Positions 1 through 7,963 of a DNA stretch of 64,000 nucleotides are shown here, piece by piece. The stretch is from Geobacteraceae bacterium (GTDB lineage Bacteria > Desulfobacterota > Desulfuromonadia > Geobacterales > Pseudopelobacteraceae). The stretch spans positions 62,001 to 126,000 of the forward strand of contig DAHZCG010000006.1 in NCBI GenBank assembly GCA_027404165.1. The letters are read 5' to 3'. The notes below the pieces were generated by a model. It had not been told where the DNA came from. It saw nothing but the letters and a program-made list of their open reading frames with translations, and did not search any database. Every line of letters starts with the position of its first letter. Positions within the stretch are counted from its first letter, which is position 1. The position numbers were made by a program, and so were the translations under genes.

Positions 1-1
1 A

Positions 2-127
2 GATAAACTTCGCAAGATCATCTATCTGGGCAATGAAATTTCTCAGATCAAAGATATCGATCCTCTCCTTGAAAAAATTCTGCGCGAAGCTCAGGGTCTT
101 ACAAGCCTCGCTGGCAGCAATATTTGA
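2..127 (+). CDS. C-terminal end of a signalling protein (truncated GAF-like segment), partial
   Basis: An open frame enters from the left edge and stops with TGA just inside an intrinsic terminator. The 41 visible residues are helical (LRKIIYLGNEISQIKDID, then LLEKILREAQ). From memory this pattern resembles the entry helix of GAF sensor domains in Geobacter HD-GYP and PAS/GAF proteins. In such proteins the helix runs into a beta strand beginning around ADAGS; here the reading ends at LAGSNI and stop. So either a GAF domain has been cut short or this is simply a C-terminal dimerisation helix. The upstream part is outside the window, so function cannot be given. Confidence 0.5.
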   Translation, partial: DKLRKIIYLGNEISQIKDIDPLLEKILREAQGLTSLAGSNI

Positions 128-176
128 GACACAGGGCTCTCCGCCAGGACTATATCACCCTGTGTCTCGTTTTTTT
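126..176 (+). terminator. Intrinsic terminator of the left-edge gene
   Basis: Perfect 11-bp stem GAGACACAGGG / CCCTGTGTCTC followed by seven T on the plus strand. It overlaps the TGA stop of the partial gene. The minus strand lacks a comparable T-run, so it serves the plus-strand gene rather than aroF. Confidence 0.9.
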
Positions 177-189
177 AAAATACTGACAC

Positions 190-1209
190 CTAAATTGTCC
201 TTCCATCCACCTCGGCAAGTAGCCGCAACTTTTGCATCATAGTCTCGAATTTGACCGGTTTGAGAGACTGAGCACCGTCAGACGATGCGTGCTCAGGATC
301 CGGATGTACCTCCACAATCAATCCGTCGGCACCCGCTGCCACAGCGGCATAACTCATGGGAGCTACATAATGATGATTACCGGTACCGTGTGATGGGTCA
401 ATGACAACCGGCAGATGTGTTTTCCCTTTCAAAACAGGGATTGCCGATAAATCGAGGGTATTGCGGGTAGCTGTCTCAAAGGTGCGGATACCACGCTCGC
501 AGAGTATCACAGACTGATTTCCCTCGCTCATGATATATTCTGCGCTCATCAGGAGTTCCTGGATTGTCATCGCCATCCCCCTTTTCAACAACACCGGTTT
601 ACGGAGCTGGCCTACTTTTTTGAGCAGCGCAAAGTTCTGTGAATTACGGGCACCAATCTGCAGGATGTCGGAATACTCCGCCACCATATCGGCTGTTTCA
701 GGGTTAATTACCTCTGTTACAAATGGGAGTCCAGTCAGATCACGTGCCTTGGCCAGTAGTTTCAACCCCTCTTCTTCAAGTCCCTGGAAAGAATAGGGAG
801 AAGTACGCGGTTTAAATGCCCCACCACGTAAAATATGTGCCCCGGCTTTCTTGACAGCAAGAGCTGATTCAATAATCTGTTCTTCACTTTCGACCGAACA
901 TGGACCAGCCATGACGACAATCTGTGAGCCGCCAATAACAACGTTTTCACTGATGCGTACTGTACTGGATTCTTTCTTAACTTCTAGCGAAGCAAGTTTA
1001 TACGGCTGGAGAATCGGCACAACATTTTCCACGCCATGAAGAGTCTCCAACGCCTGCAGTGCCGACTTGCCGCGTTCGTCACCGATAGCCCCGATCACAT
1101 CACGCGTCTCGCCATGAATTACATGTGACGTGTACCCCAACTCCTTGATACGCCTGAGAACTTCATCCTGGTCTTTCTTTGTAGCACCTGCCTTCATTAC
1201 AACAATCAT
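190..1209 (-). CDS. aroF: 3-deoxy-7-phosphoheptulonate synthase (DAHP synthase)
   Basis: Condenses phosphoenolpyruvate and erythrose 4-phosphate to DAHP, the first step of the shikimate pathway, in the cytoplasm. The 339-residue protein has an N-terminal ferredoxin-like regulatory domain (about residues 1-70, [10 protein letters not shown] onward) and a type I-beta TIM-barrel synthase with [24 protein letters not shown] and IDPSHGTG. An open frame extends six codons upstream, but AAAGGA lies 7-8 nt before the ATG at 1209, so that start is chosen. The gene stands alone behind a transcription attenuator with an aromatic-rich leader peptide (1284-1430), which indicates control by charged Phe/Tyr/Trp tRNA. 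The other shikimate genes lie at 11.5-16 kb. Confidence 0.96.
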   Translation of the reverse strand: MIVVMKAGATKKDQDEVLRRIKELGYTSHVIHGETRDVIGAIGDERGKSALQALETLHGVENVVPILQPYKLASLEVKKESSTVRISENVVIGGSQIVVMAGPCSVESEEQIIESALAVKKAGAHILRGGAFKPRTSPYSFQGLEEEGLKLLAKARDLTGLPFVTEVINPETADMVAEYSDILQIGARNSQNFALLKKVGQLRKPVLLKRGMAMTIQELLMSAEYIMSEGNQSVILCERGIRTFETATRNTLDLSAIPVLKGKTHLPVVIDPSHGTGNHHYVAPMSYAAVAAGADGLIVEVHPDPEHASSDGAQSLKPVKFETMMQKLRLLAEVDGRTI

Positions 1210-1230
1210 TTGCTGGTCCTTTCCCACAAA

Positions 1231-1264
1231 CAGTCAGGGCCGGAGATCCCCCCGGCCCTGACTG
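1231..1264 (-). promoter_or_regulatory. 13-bp hairpin just upstream of the aroF ribosome binding site
   Basis: Perfect inverted repeat CAGTCAGGGCCGG / CCGGCCCTGACTG with an 8-nt loop, between the attenuator and the aroF Shine-Dalgarno. No T-run follows on the minus strand (TTTGTGGG), so it is not an ordinary terminator. It may stabilise the 5' end of the message or act as a second control step; the role is unknown. Confidence 0.6.
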
Positions 1265-1283
1265 TTCTGAGTATTCAGACAGT

Positions 1284-1316
1284 AAAAAACCGGGGAGACT
1301 TTCGTCTGCCCCGGTT
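1284..1316 (-). terminator. Attenuator terminator of the aroF leader
   Basis: Minus-strand stem AACCGGGGCAGAC / GTCTCCCCGGTT with a GAAA tetraloop and one bulged C, followed by TTTTTT. Its 5' arm (GGGCAGAC) can instead pair with GTCTGCCC inside the 3' end of the leader-peptide reading frame (1356-1367), giving the mutually exclusive antiterminator of classical amino-acid attenuation. Confidence 0.88.
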
Positions 1317-1325
1317 TGTGGTTTC

Positions 1326-1367
1326 GTGTAATAGCTTCTTCGCTTACACCTCTACCCGGGCAGACGG
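1326..1367 (-). promoter_or_regulatory. Pause hairpin and antiterminator arm of the aroF attenuator
   Basis: GTGTAA at the leader stop codon pairs with TTACAC (1326-1349), forming the early hairpin expected when the ribosome finishes the leader. The segment CGTCTGCCCGG (1356-1366) is complementary to the 5' arm of the terminator. The arrangement fits region 1/2 versus 2/3 versus 3/4 switching as in trp and phe leaders. Confidence 0.75.
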
Positions 1368-1430
1368 CCTGAAATAAAAGCCGAACCAAAAGTAAAAGCT
1401 GAAAGCGATGTAGAAGCGGTTTGAGTCCAT
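1344..1430 (-). CDS. aroF leader peptide (28 aa, Phe/Tyr/Trp-rich)
   Basis: ATG at 1430 opens a 28-codon frame ending in TAA. Residues 6-20 read FYIAFSFYFWFGFYF: seven Phe, three Tyr and one Trp within fifteen codons. This composition, followed by overlapping alternative hairpins and a U-run terminator before aroF, identifies an attenuation leader peptide. Starvation for aromatic aminoacyl-tRNA would stall the ribosome and let the antiterminator form. There is no Shine-Dalgarno before the ATG. The best promoter (TTGACA, 18 nt, TTTACT) puts the transcription start at or within a base of the ATG, so translation may be leaderless. The overlapping frame from the ATG at 1460 is not aromatic-rich and is less likely. 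Confidence 0.85.
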   Translation of the reverse strand: MDSNRFYIAFSFYFWFGFYFRPSARVEV

Positions 1431-1437
1431 GCAGAGA

Positions 1438-1467
1438 AGTAAATCACAGAAATATCCATTTTGTCAA
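1438..1467 (-). promoter_or_regulatory. Promoter of the aroF leader
   Basis: Minus-strand TTGACA (1462-1467), 18-nt spacer, TTTACT (1438-1443; 4 of 6 matches to TATAAT). The predicted start falls at about 1430-1431, on the leader-peptide ATG. The promoter lies between the cheV stop and the leader, so aroF is transcribed separately from cheV. Confidence 0.65.
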
Positions 1468-1474
1468 GAGCGAA

Positions 1475-2416
1475 TCACGCTGTCAACTCATCCACTACAT
1501 TGACCAACCTCGGTAAATCCGGTTTGGTTAAAATACAGTTAGCTCCAAGTCCAATCCATTTGCGTTTATTGTCCTCGGAAGCAAGAGAGGAAAAGATCGC
1601 AACGGGCAGATCCTTTAATGAATCTTCCTTTCGTACAAGCGAAGTAAGATGCAGACCATCCATCTGGGGCATTTCCACATCTGTAATCATCATATGTATT
1701 TTATCCCGGAACACTCCCCCGTCACGAGCGACATTTTGCATGGTTTGCTGAATAATATCCCACGCTTCGGCTCCATTTTCTGCCTCAACGACCGTATATC
1801 CGGCGGCTCGAAGACTGCTGCAGAGGGTCTTGCGTATAAAAACAGAATCATCGGCAACCAAAATGGTTCTATGGGCACGTTCTGGATTCGTTTCCGCACG
1901 ATTCATCATAAGAGAATCAAGCGGCTTGAGGGCACTCTCGGAACAGAGTTCGGCAACAATTTTCTCAAAGTCGAGTACGAGTATAATTCTGTTATCCATT
2001 TTAACCAGGCCGGTCACCTCATCACTGTGAACAGCCGCCGAAGGGGCCTCTACATTCTTCCAGGAGATTCGATAAATCCGTGATACGGAATGAACCAGTA
2101 CCCCCACCATCAGATTATTGAACTCAAGGACGACAACCCGGTCGGCTACAAGTTCTCCGGTCGATTTATTGAGAACCGTTGCAAGATTAATGATGGTAAT
2201 GACCTTGTCACGCAACTTGATCATCCCTTCGACACCAGGCTTGGCATTGACCACTCGCGACATCTGTGGCAAGCGGATGATCTCACGTACTTTTGCAACA
2301 TTGACACCATAGTAACAGGGGATCACATTACCATTCCCGTCGACTTCGTCGATTCTGAACTCAACTATTTCAAGTTCGTTGGTATCACTTTCAAGAAGAA
2401 TTTTGCTTTGCTGCAT
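1475..2416 (-). CDS. cheV: Chemotaxis coupling protein CheV (CheW-REC)
   Basis: Couples chemoreceptors to the CheA kinase and is itself phosphorylated, acting in adaptation at the inner face of the membrane. The 313-residue protein has an N-terminal CheW domain (about 10-155, including VREIIRLP and GMIKLRDKVI) and a C-terminal receiver (about 180-313) with LVADDS, acceptor Asp in MITDVEMP, SS in IFSSLAS and Lys in LTKPD. ATG at 2416 is chosen because AAAGG sits 8 nt upstream; a GTG three codons earlier would leave no room for it. A sigma-28-like promoter lies directly upstream. No other che genes are nearby. Confidence 0.93.
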   Translation of the reverse strand: MQQSKILLESDTNELEIVEFRIDEVDGNGNVIPCYYGVNVAKVREIIRLPQMSRVVNAKPGVEGMIKLRDKVITIINLATVLNKSTGELVADRVVVLEFNNLMVGVLVHSVSRIYRISWKNVEAPSAAVHSDEVTGLVKMDNRIILVLDFEKIVAELCSESALKPLDSLMMNRAETNPERAHRTILVADDSVFIRKTLCSSLRAAGYTVVEAENGAEAWDIIQQTMQNVARDGGVFRDKIHMMITDVEMPQMDGLHLTSLVRKEDSLKDLPVAIFSSLASEDNKRKWIGLGANCILTKPDLPRLVNVVDELTA

Positions 2417-2439
2417 GATAATCACCTTTCGTGTTGCGC

Positions 2440-2466
2440 TAATAGGCCAGTTTATATCTGACTTTA
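2440..2466 (-). promoter_or_regulatory. Sigma-28 (FliA) type promoter of cheV
   Basis: Minus-strand TAAAGTCA, an 11-nt spacer, then GCCTATTA. The enterobacterial FliA consensus is TAAAGTTT-N11-GCCGATAA, so each half matches 6 of 8 positions with exact spacing. The start would be about 15-20 nt before the cheV ATG, leaving just enough room for its ribosome binding site. This fits a flagellar-class regulon. Confidence 0.65.
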
Positions 2467-2537
2467 TATATTAAATATAGTCTGCTGTAAAAAAAAATAT
2501 ACCGACTGCCAGACACAACAGTCATATTCGGCTGAAC

Positions 2538-2566
2538 TTGACTCTCTGTAGAGCCTGTGTTAGCTT
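2538..2566 (+). promoter_or_regulatory. Possible promoter of trpEG
   Basis: TTGACT (2538-2543), 17-nt spacer, TAGCTT (weak -10). I see no Trp-rich leader or terminator-like hairpin between here and trpE, in contrast to aroF. Confidence 0.3.
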
Positions 2567-2598
2567 TTCAGATAGGTTTTTCTCCCATGAGGTACGTA

Positions 2599-4074
2599 AT
2601 GTATTTCCCACCACGAAACAAATTTTATTCTCTTGCTGAAAAAGGCAACCTGATCCCGGTCTTTTGCGAAATTATGGCAGACATGGATACGCCGGTATCA
2701 GCTTTCAGAAAACTTGACGACGGACACTTTTCCTATCTCCTTGAGAGTATTGAGGGTGGTGAAAAATGGGGACGGTACAGCTTCCTCGGCTCGACACCAT
2801 CGGTCGTCATTCGCTCAAAGGGCCATCTCGTTGAAACTATTTCTGATGGAGTTGTTGTTCAGAAAGAATCATCCGATCCGCTGGCCTGTATCAAAGAGCT
2901 TCTGGCACAGTTCACGCCAGTTGAGGTGGATGGCCTTCCCCGTTTTTTTGGCGGTGCCGTCGGTTATCTCGGTTATGATATGGTGCGGCACTTCGAATCT
3001 CTGACAACGGAAAAGCCGGCGCTGCTTGATGCATACGATTCATATTTTCTGATAACAGATACCATTGTAATTTTCGACACCATGCGTCAAAAAATCAAGG
3101 TGGTTTCAAATGCCCATATTACTGAAAAAATATCTCCTTCAGAAGCATATGAACGTGCAATAGAAAAAATTGACGAAATTATCAGCCGATTGCGCATACC
3201 ACTACCGCAGAATGCGGCTTCACTTCCTGGAAATCCGGTCAAATTCATCTCTAATATGTCCCAAGCTTCATTTGAGGATTCTGTCGAAAAAGCCAAGGAA
3301 TACATCCGGTCAGGCGATATCATACAAATTGTACTTTCCCAGCGCTTCAGTGGCGAGCTTACTGCCGACCCGCTCGATATCTACCGGGTACTGAGAACAC
3401 TGAATCCTTCACCATACATGTTCTTCCTGCGCCTTGGCGATACGGTGATTGCGGGCGCTTCCCCCGAGGTCATGGTGCGCAAGGAAGGAGACCAAGTGGA
3501 ATTACGCCCAATTGCCGGTACTCGTCCCCGTGGCGCAACCCCTGATGATGATGCCAAAATGGCCAATGAACTCCTTGCCGATCCAAAGGAGTGTGCGGAA
3601 CATGTCATGCTGGTAGATCTCGGCAGAAACGACCTGGGGAGGGTCTGCACAACCGGATCTGTCAGCGTATCCGAACTGATGCTCATTGAACGCTATTCCC
3701 ATGTCATGCACATTGTATCAAACGTTCAGGGGCAATTATCGGCTGACCGGGATGCTTTTGATCTGGTAAGAGCCACATTTCCTGCCGGCACCTTGTCAGG
3801 AGCTCCAAAAATCAGGGCAATGCAGATCATTGACGAGCTTGAGCCGTTGCGTCGTGAAATATACGGAGGAGCAGTCGGTTATTTTTCCTTTTCTGGAAAC
3901 ATGGACCTTTGTATAACCATTCGCACCTTGATTATAAAGGATGGAAAGATCCACCTGCAGGCGGGCGCCGGCATTGTAGCCGATTCTGACCCCGCAACGG
4001 AATGGCAGGAGACGGTCAACAAAGGAATGGCCGTTATGAAGGCAGTAGAGATTGCTGAGAAAGGTTTGGCCTGA
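2599..4074 (+). CDS. trpE: Anthranilate synthase component I
   Basis: Converts chorismate with ammonia to anthranilate, the first committed step of tryptophan synthesis. The protein is 491 aa. The LLES and GRYSFLG segments near the N-terminus are the tryptophan feedback-site motifs that separate TrpE from PabB. The chorismate-binding domain contains PSPYMFFL, PIAGTRPRG, LVDLGRND, HIVSNVQG and FPAGTLSGAPK. The ATG at 2599 is chosen because GAGG lies 6-7 nt upstream and the protein then begins MYFPPRNKFYSLAEKGNL, as in relatives; an upstream ATG in frame has no such site. trpG follows directly. trpD, trpC and trpF are not in this cluster. Confidence 0.95.
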   Translation: MYFPPRNKFYSLAEKGNLIPVFCEIMADMDTPVSAFRKLDDGHFSYLLESIEGGEKWGRYSFLGSTPSVVIRSKGHLVETISDGVVVQKESSDPLACIKELLAQFTPVEVDGLPRFFGGAVGYLGYDMVRHFESLTTEKPALLDAYDSYFLITDTIVIFDTMRQKIKVVSNAHITEKISPSEAYERAIEKIDEIISRLRIPLPQNAASLPGNPVKFISNMSQASFEDSVEKAKEYIRSGDIIQIVLSQRFSGELTADPLDIYRVLRTLNPSPYMFFLRLGDTVIAGASPEVMVRKEGDQVELRPIAGTRPRGATPDDDAKMANELLADPKECAEHVMLVDLGRNDLGRVCTTGSVSVSELMLIERYSHVMHIVSNVQGQLSADRDAFDLVRATFPAGTLSGAPKIRAMQIIDELEPLRREIYGGAVGYFSFSGNMDLCITIRTLIIKDGKIHLQAGAGIVADSDPATEWQETVNKGMAVMKAVEIAEKGLA

Positions 4075-4647
4075 ATGTTACTGATGATTGACAACTATGA
4101 CTCGTTCACCTTCAACATTGTCCAGTATTTCGGACAGTTGGGCGAAAATGTACTGGTACATCGTAATGATAAAATTTCGCTATCAGAGATAGAAGCTTTG
4201 CAACCTGAACGAATTGTTATTTCACCTGGACCTTGTTCTCCGGAAGAGGCCGGGATTTCCGTTTCAGCCATCAAACACTTCGCCGGAAAAATTCCAATTT
4301 TGGGCGTCTGTCTCGGGCACCAATCCATCGGACACGCCTTTGGTGGCAGGGTTCTCCGGAGTTCATCCCTGATGCACGGCAAAACATCACCAATTATTCA
4401 CAACGGGCAGGAACTGTTTGCCGGAATGCCGAACCCTTTCCTGGCTACCCGTTATCATTCCCTGATTATTGATCGCCCCACCCTACCCGATTGTCTTGAA
4501 GTAACCGCGTGGGTTGCTAACGGTGAAATCATGGGATTGCGCCACAAAGATCTGCCGATCTGGGGAGTGCAATTTCACCCGGAATCTATTCTGACTGAGG
4601 GCGGAATAGACATATTTAAGAATTTCCTTACAATAAGCAGCCGCTGA
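4075..4647 (+). CDS. trpG: Anthranilate synthase component II (glutamine amidotransferase)
   Basis: Hydrolyses glutamine and passes ammonia to TrpE. A 190-aa class I amidotransferase with [10 protein letters not shown], nucleophile Cys in GVCLGHQ, and His/Glu of the triad in VQFHPES. The start codon follows the trpE stop with no spacing, indicating translational coupling. As in many bacteria the subunit could also serve p-aminobenzoate synthase. About 115 nt without a gene follow. Confidence 0.94.
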   Translation: MLLMIDNYDSFTFNIVQYFGQLGENVLVHRNDKISLSEIEALQPERIVISPGPCSPEEAGISVSAIKHFAGKIPILGVCLGHQSIGHAFGGRVLRSSSLMHGKTSPIIHNGQELFAGMPNPFLATRYHSLIIDRPTLPDCLEVTAWVANGEIMGLRHKDLPIWGVQFHPESILTEGGIDIFKNFLTISSR

Positions 4648-4763
4648 AATTCATGCTATTTCTTCAAACGACGCGGTTTCCCGCCAATTTTTTCCGTTGA
4701 CTTTTCTCCGCAAGAATTGCTAGAGTAACTATTCGTTGGAGAACAAATTCAGGAGGAAGAAGC

Positions 4764-5057
4764 ATGAAGTGTCAAACCGTACTAGCAGGTACCGAGTGTA
4801 CCTTTTGGGGAAAACAAGGGTGTATATTTACTGGAGGTTCCTGCCAGACTATTGCGGAGAACTGTGAAGGGTGCGAACGCATTGTGACCGGCAGCATTGG
4901 TCAGGTTTGCAGTGCATATCCCGCACCAGAAAAGAAGTGGATCGGTGGAATCTGCAACTTTGCTTCCCACGTAAAAATTGATCTCAAAGTTGAAGATGCA
5001 AAGGTCAATCCACTCAAAGCTTCCAAAAAAGCCGCCGGTGCCAAGAAAAAGAAATAG
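4764..5057 (+). CDS. PxxKW family cysteine-rich protein
   Basis: A 97-aa protein with eight Cys in the first 64 residues (3, 12, 20, 27, 34, 37, 49, 64) and the motif PEKKW at 55-59 that names the family; the tail is Ala/Lys-rich. These small proteins are known from Geobacter and relatives. The Cys pattern suggests metal or Fe-S binding, but no function is established. A strong AGGAGGA site lies before the ATG and an intrinsic terminator follows, so it is probably monocistronic. Confidence 0.8.
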   Translation: MKCQTVLAGTECTFWGKQGCIFTGGSCQTIAENCEGCERIVTGSIGQVCSAYPAPEKKWIGGICNFASHVKIDLKVEDAKVNPLKASKKAAGAKKKK

Positions 5058-5081
5058 TTTGCGCTTTCAATATTTTCGATC

Positions 5082-5113
5082 AAAGGGGGGAATTAATTTT
5101 CTCCCCTTTTTTA
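5082..5113 (+). terminator. Intrinsic terminator after the PxxKW gene
   Basis: AAAGGGGGGAA, a short loop, then CTCCCCTTTTTT: a GC-rich stem closed by A/T and followed by a T-run on the plus strand. Confidence 0.8.
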
Positions 5114-5128
5114 TTATGGAGATACCAT

Positions 5129-5587
5129 ATGTCGTTTACCACCCTCACCTGTCCATCCTGTGGTTCCAGTGTAAGACAGTACAGAAATCCATTCCCGACG
5201 GTAGACATCATTATTGAGCTGGACAGCGGCATAGTCCTGATTGAACGACGGAACGAACCCTTTGGTTGGGCCCTGCCGGGTGGCTTTGTAGACTACGGAG
5301 AATCACTTGAATCTGCGGCAGAACGGGAAGCACGTGAAGAAACATCACTGGAAATTTCAAATTTGCAATTATTGGGATGTTATTCTGATCCAGCACGGGA
5401 CAACCGGATGCATACGATTTCAACGGTATACATCGCACAGGCACACGGAATTCCCCGCGCCGCTGATGACGCACTGAATCTGGACATATTCCGCCTGGAT
5501 TCACTGCCGGAGCGGCTTTGTTTCGACCATGCCCGCATTCTTTCCGATTATGCGAATAGAGTTGTGGTAACTTCACACAACCAATGA
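5129..5587 (+). CDS. Nudix hydrolase
   Basis: A 152-aa protein hydrolysing a nucleoside diphosphate linked to another moiety; the substrate cannot be read from sequence. The Nudix box is complete: GGFVDYGESLESAAEREA followed by REET (GX5EX7REUXEE pattern). The N-terminus holds a single CPSC zinc-knuckle-like half, as in NADH pyrophosphatase-like and ADP-ribose-type Nudix proteins. It converges on mqnA with only 4 nt between the stops. Confidence 0.88.
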   Translation: MSFTTLTCPSCGSSVRQYRNPFPTVDIIIELDSGIVLIERRNEPFGWALPGGFVDYGESLESAAEREAREETSLEISNLQLLGCYSDPARDNRMHTISTVYIAQAHGIPRAADDALNLDIFRLDSLPERLCFDHARILSDYANRVVVTSHNQ

Positions 5588-5591
5588 AGCA

Positions 5592-6416
5592 TCAGATGAG
5601 CGGTGCAGCAAAATTCAACGCAGGGACGGTTGTTATCAAGCCGCTTTTAAAACATTTAGTATAGTAGAGCATCAAACCTGCCTCCGCGCTTTCATCAAGA
5701 TCATATGAAATATTATCACGCCAATATGATAATAATTGATCATATCCGAACCAACTGACTTCTTTCGCACGTACCGCAATTCGTTCAAGATTACCGGGGA
5801 CTAGCTTTTTAGCCTGAACCAACTGCTGGGCAAGCTTCTTAAGCTCTACCCCTTCGGCGACCTCGTTACGACAGAACCAGAGAGCAAAAACAAATGGATA
5901 GCCGGTCCACGAGTGCCACAAGTCGCCAAGATCGTACACAAGCAGATCCGATTCCTCCATATTTTTCCGTAGGGCGGAGTCTCCAATAAGCAGCAGTGCC
6001 GGTGAATCACTGTCAGTGACAGATACGCCAGGTGGAGCTACTTCGAAGGTACATGAGCAGCCAAAGCGCTGGCTTAGCAGGATTTTGAGCAGATTCACCG
6101 AAGTGGCAGATTCAGAACTAAGCGTGATTTTCCTACCATCCAGTTTTTCAATCGGTACCCGGGAAAATAACAGTACGCTTGCCACCGCTCCGACACTTGA
6201 AATGGAAAGCTGCGGCAAAATGGTGTAATGCTCCGGGTGATACGCATACTCAATTGAGGATGACGGGCACACATCTATCTCCCCCGCCAGAAGCATCTTA
6301 TTTAGTGCGGCAGGTACTCCCGTAACAAATTCATACTCTGAACAAGGGAATTGCTCACGCAGGACATGGAAGAGCGGAGTGCAGTTTGCGTACTTTATTT
6401 CGCCAATTCTCAACAT
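5592..6416 (-). CDS. mqnA: Chorismate dehydratase (menaquinone biosynthesis, futalosine route)
   Basis: A 274-aa member of the MqnA/MqnD periplasmic-binding-protein-like family. MqnA dehydrates chorismate to 3-enolpyruvylbenzoate for futalosine-dependent menaquinone synthesis. Seen: LRIGEIKYANCTPLFH at the N-terminus and IDVCPSSSIEYA. The start ATG overlaps the stop of the tolC-like gene (ATGA), so it is translated from that message. The window thus contains two chorismate consumers, trpEG and mqnA. MqnD remains a lesser alternative. Confidence 0.85.
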   Translation of the reverse strand: MLRIGEIKYANCTPLFHVLREQFPCSEYEFVTGVPAALNKMLLAGEIDVCPSSSIEYAYHPEHYTILPQLSISSVGAVASVLLFSRVPIEKLDGRKITLSSESATSVNLLKILLSQRFGCSCTFEVAPPGVSVTDSDSPALLLIGDSALRKNMEESDLLVYDLGDLWHSWTGYPFVFALWFCRNEVAEGVELKKLAQQLVQAKKLVPGNLERIAVRAKEVSWFGYDQLLSYWRDNISYDLDESAEAGLMLYYTKCFKSGLITTVPALNFAAPLI

Positions 6417-7888
6417 CAGCGACTCTTGGAGTACAGTTTGTCGGCATCACCTTCTACTACCCGGATTCCTTCTCGTTCCAGGAGTTCTCCAGTTACCTGC
6501 CAATAACGGGTCAGGGCATTGGCATATCCGACAACAGCATTTATCTGATTGCTTTTAGCAACGTCCAAATCATTTTCTACATCCAGAACATCTTTAGAAG
6601 TAGCCAAACCAACCTCATTTTTACGGATAAAAGATCTCAGGCGTTCTTCTGCAAACTTTGCCCCCCGGTCAGTTACCTCAATCTGCTTATAGCCTGCTTC
6701 AATCCCACGTATAGCTGCTCTGGCTTCATTTGCAGCAGTTTCTTCCAGACTGCGAATCTGCAATGAAATCTGCTCAGTTTTTAATCTGCTTTTGCGATAA
6801 TCGTTTTCGGCCTCCCCATTCCCAAGAGGATAACTGAAATTGAGCCCGATGCTCCAAACCGGGTAATCAAATGTAAGAACCTTGTCAAAGTTCCGTTGAT
6901 ACGCACTATCCTGGCCGGTTAGCTGGGCTGAAGCCATTAATGTCAAATCCGGGCGGATCTTTTGTCTCAAGTTCCTGGTTTGGAGTTCACTTAGTTCCAG
7001 ATTGCGTTTTTGCTCCCGGATATCAGGTCGATTCAAAGCTTGCTGGATTGCTTCGCTTTCTATAACGACAAACCGGTCACGGGGCGGCAGATCCACCGTC
7101 TGCAAGTCCTCCCCCTTTTTGTCGTTCATCTGTAGAAGCAGGCGCAGAACGTCTACCTGGTTATTCACTGCCAGTTCAGCGTCAATCAACTCTTTTTCTC
7201 GTGTTGCAACACCGAATTCCGCGTTAAATATTTCCATAGCGGGTAAAACTCCCGCTTTGATGCGCCCTTGCGTTTCAGAAAGTATTTTTTGCGCCAGTTC
7301 CAGAGAAACTTTTTTCACGTTTCGCTGTTCACGCAGGCTGTAAAGTTTAAAATATTCTGTACGCACCTGAGCTACCGTTGAAAGAAGAATTGAATTAAAG
7401 CGTTCAAGCGAAGCAAATTTTGAAAATCGGGATACATTTATGGCTATCTCAGTTGCTTCACGTCCCATGTTCTTTAATAGGGGTTGGCTAATGCTGACTC
7501 CCAGACCGGTCTGCCAACTATTCGAAGGTATAGCGACATTACTGCTGATATACCCATTATTGAATGTAACAGCCGCACTGCCACCGGTCCAGAAAAGTTT
7601 GCTGAGGGAAGAATTCAAAGTGAACGTTTGACCGGAGGAGTTAATCATAGCAGCATTAGAATCAGTATAACTGGTCTGCAGGTAAAAAAGAGGGTCATAT
7701 ATTGCGCGATATCGGTTTATATCAGCCTCGTACTGGGCGGGATTGTACAGTTCAGCACGTACATCCAGATTCTTCTCGGCAGCCATGCGAATCGCCTCGT
7801 TCAGAGTCAGCTGTAGCGGAGTTCCAGAAGAATATGCCAAAATTGGTAGAGCTAAAATTATAAAAGATAACAACATCGCAAAACGCAC
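6416..7888 (-). CDS. TolC-family outer membrane efflux protein
   Basis: A 490-aa protein with signal peptide (about 1-21, ending AYSSG) and two long helical repeats of the outer-membrane efflux family. It would form a trimeric channel spanning outer membrane and periplasm. No membrane fusion protein or inner-membrane pump is adjacent, so the partner is unknown. The GTG at 7888 has AAAGGA 7-8 nt upstream and is preferred over the ATG four codons later. It is translationally coupled to mqnA, which has no evident functional link. Confidence 0.88.
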   Translation of the reverse strand: MRFAMLLSFIILALPILAYSSGTPLQLTLNEAIRMAAEKNLDVRAELYNPAQYEADINRYRAIYDPLFYLQTSYTDSNAAMINSSGQTFTLNSSLSKLFWTGGSAAVTFNNGYISSNVAIPSNSWQTGLGVSISQPLLKNMGREATEIAINVSRFSKFASLERFNSILLSTVAQVRTEYFKLYSLREQRNVKKVSLELAQKILSETQGRIKAGVLPAMEIFNAEFGVATREKELIDAELAVNNQVDVLRLLLQMNDKKGEDLQTVDLPPRDRFVVIESEAIQQALNRPDIREQKRNLELSELQTRNLRQKIRPDLTLMASAQLTGQDSAYQRNFDKVLTFDYPVWSIGLNFSYPLGNGEAENDYRKSRLKTEQISLQIRSLEETAANEARAAIRGIEAGYKQIEVTDRGAKFAEERLRSFIRKNEVGLATSKDVLDVENDLDVAKSNQINAVVGYANALTRYWQVTGELLEREGIRVVEGDADKLYSKSR

Positions 7889-7907
7889 GTCAATAATCCT
7901 TTCGAAT

Positions 7908-7940
7908 AAAACAGGGCGAGATCACTGTATGATCTCGCCC
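7908..7940 (-). terminator. Intrinsic terminator after gcvH
   Basis: Minus-strand GGGCGAGATCA / TGATCTCGCCC (11-bp stem, 5-nt loop) followed by TGTTTTAT. It separates the acc/gcvH transcript from the tolC-mqnA pair. Confidence 0.75.
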
Positions 7941-7963
7941 ATATACAATAGCTATGTCGTTCC

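Noticed and set aside
1231..1264. Second terminator for the aroF leader
   Set aside because: The stem is strong but no T-run follows on the minus strand.
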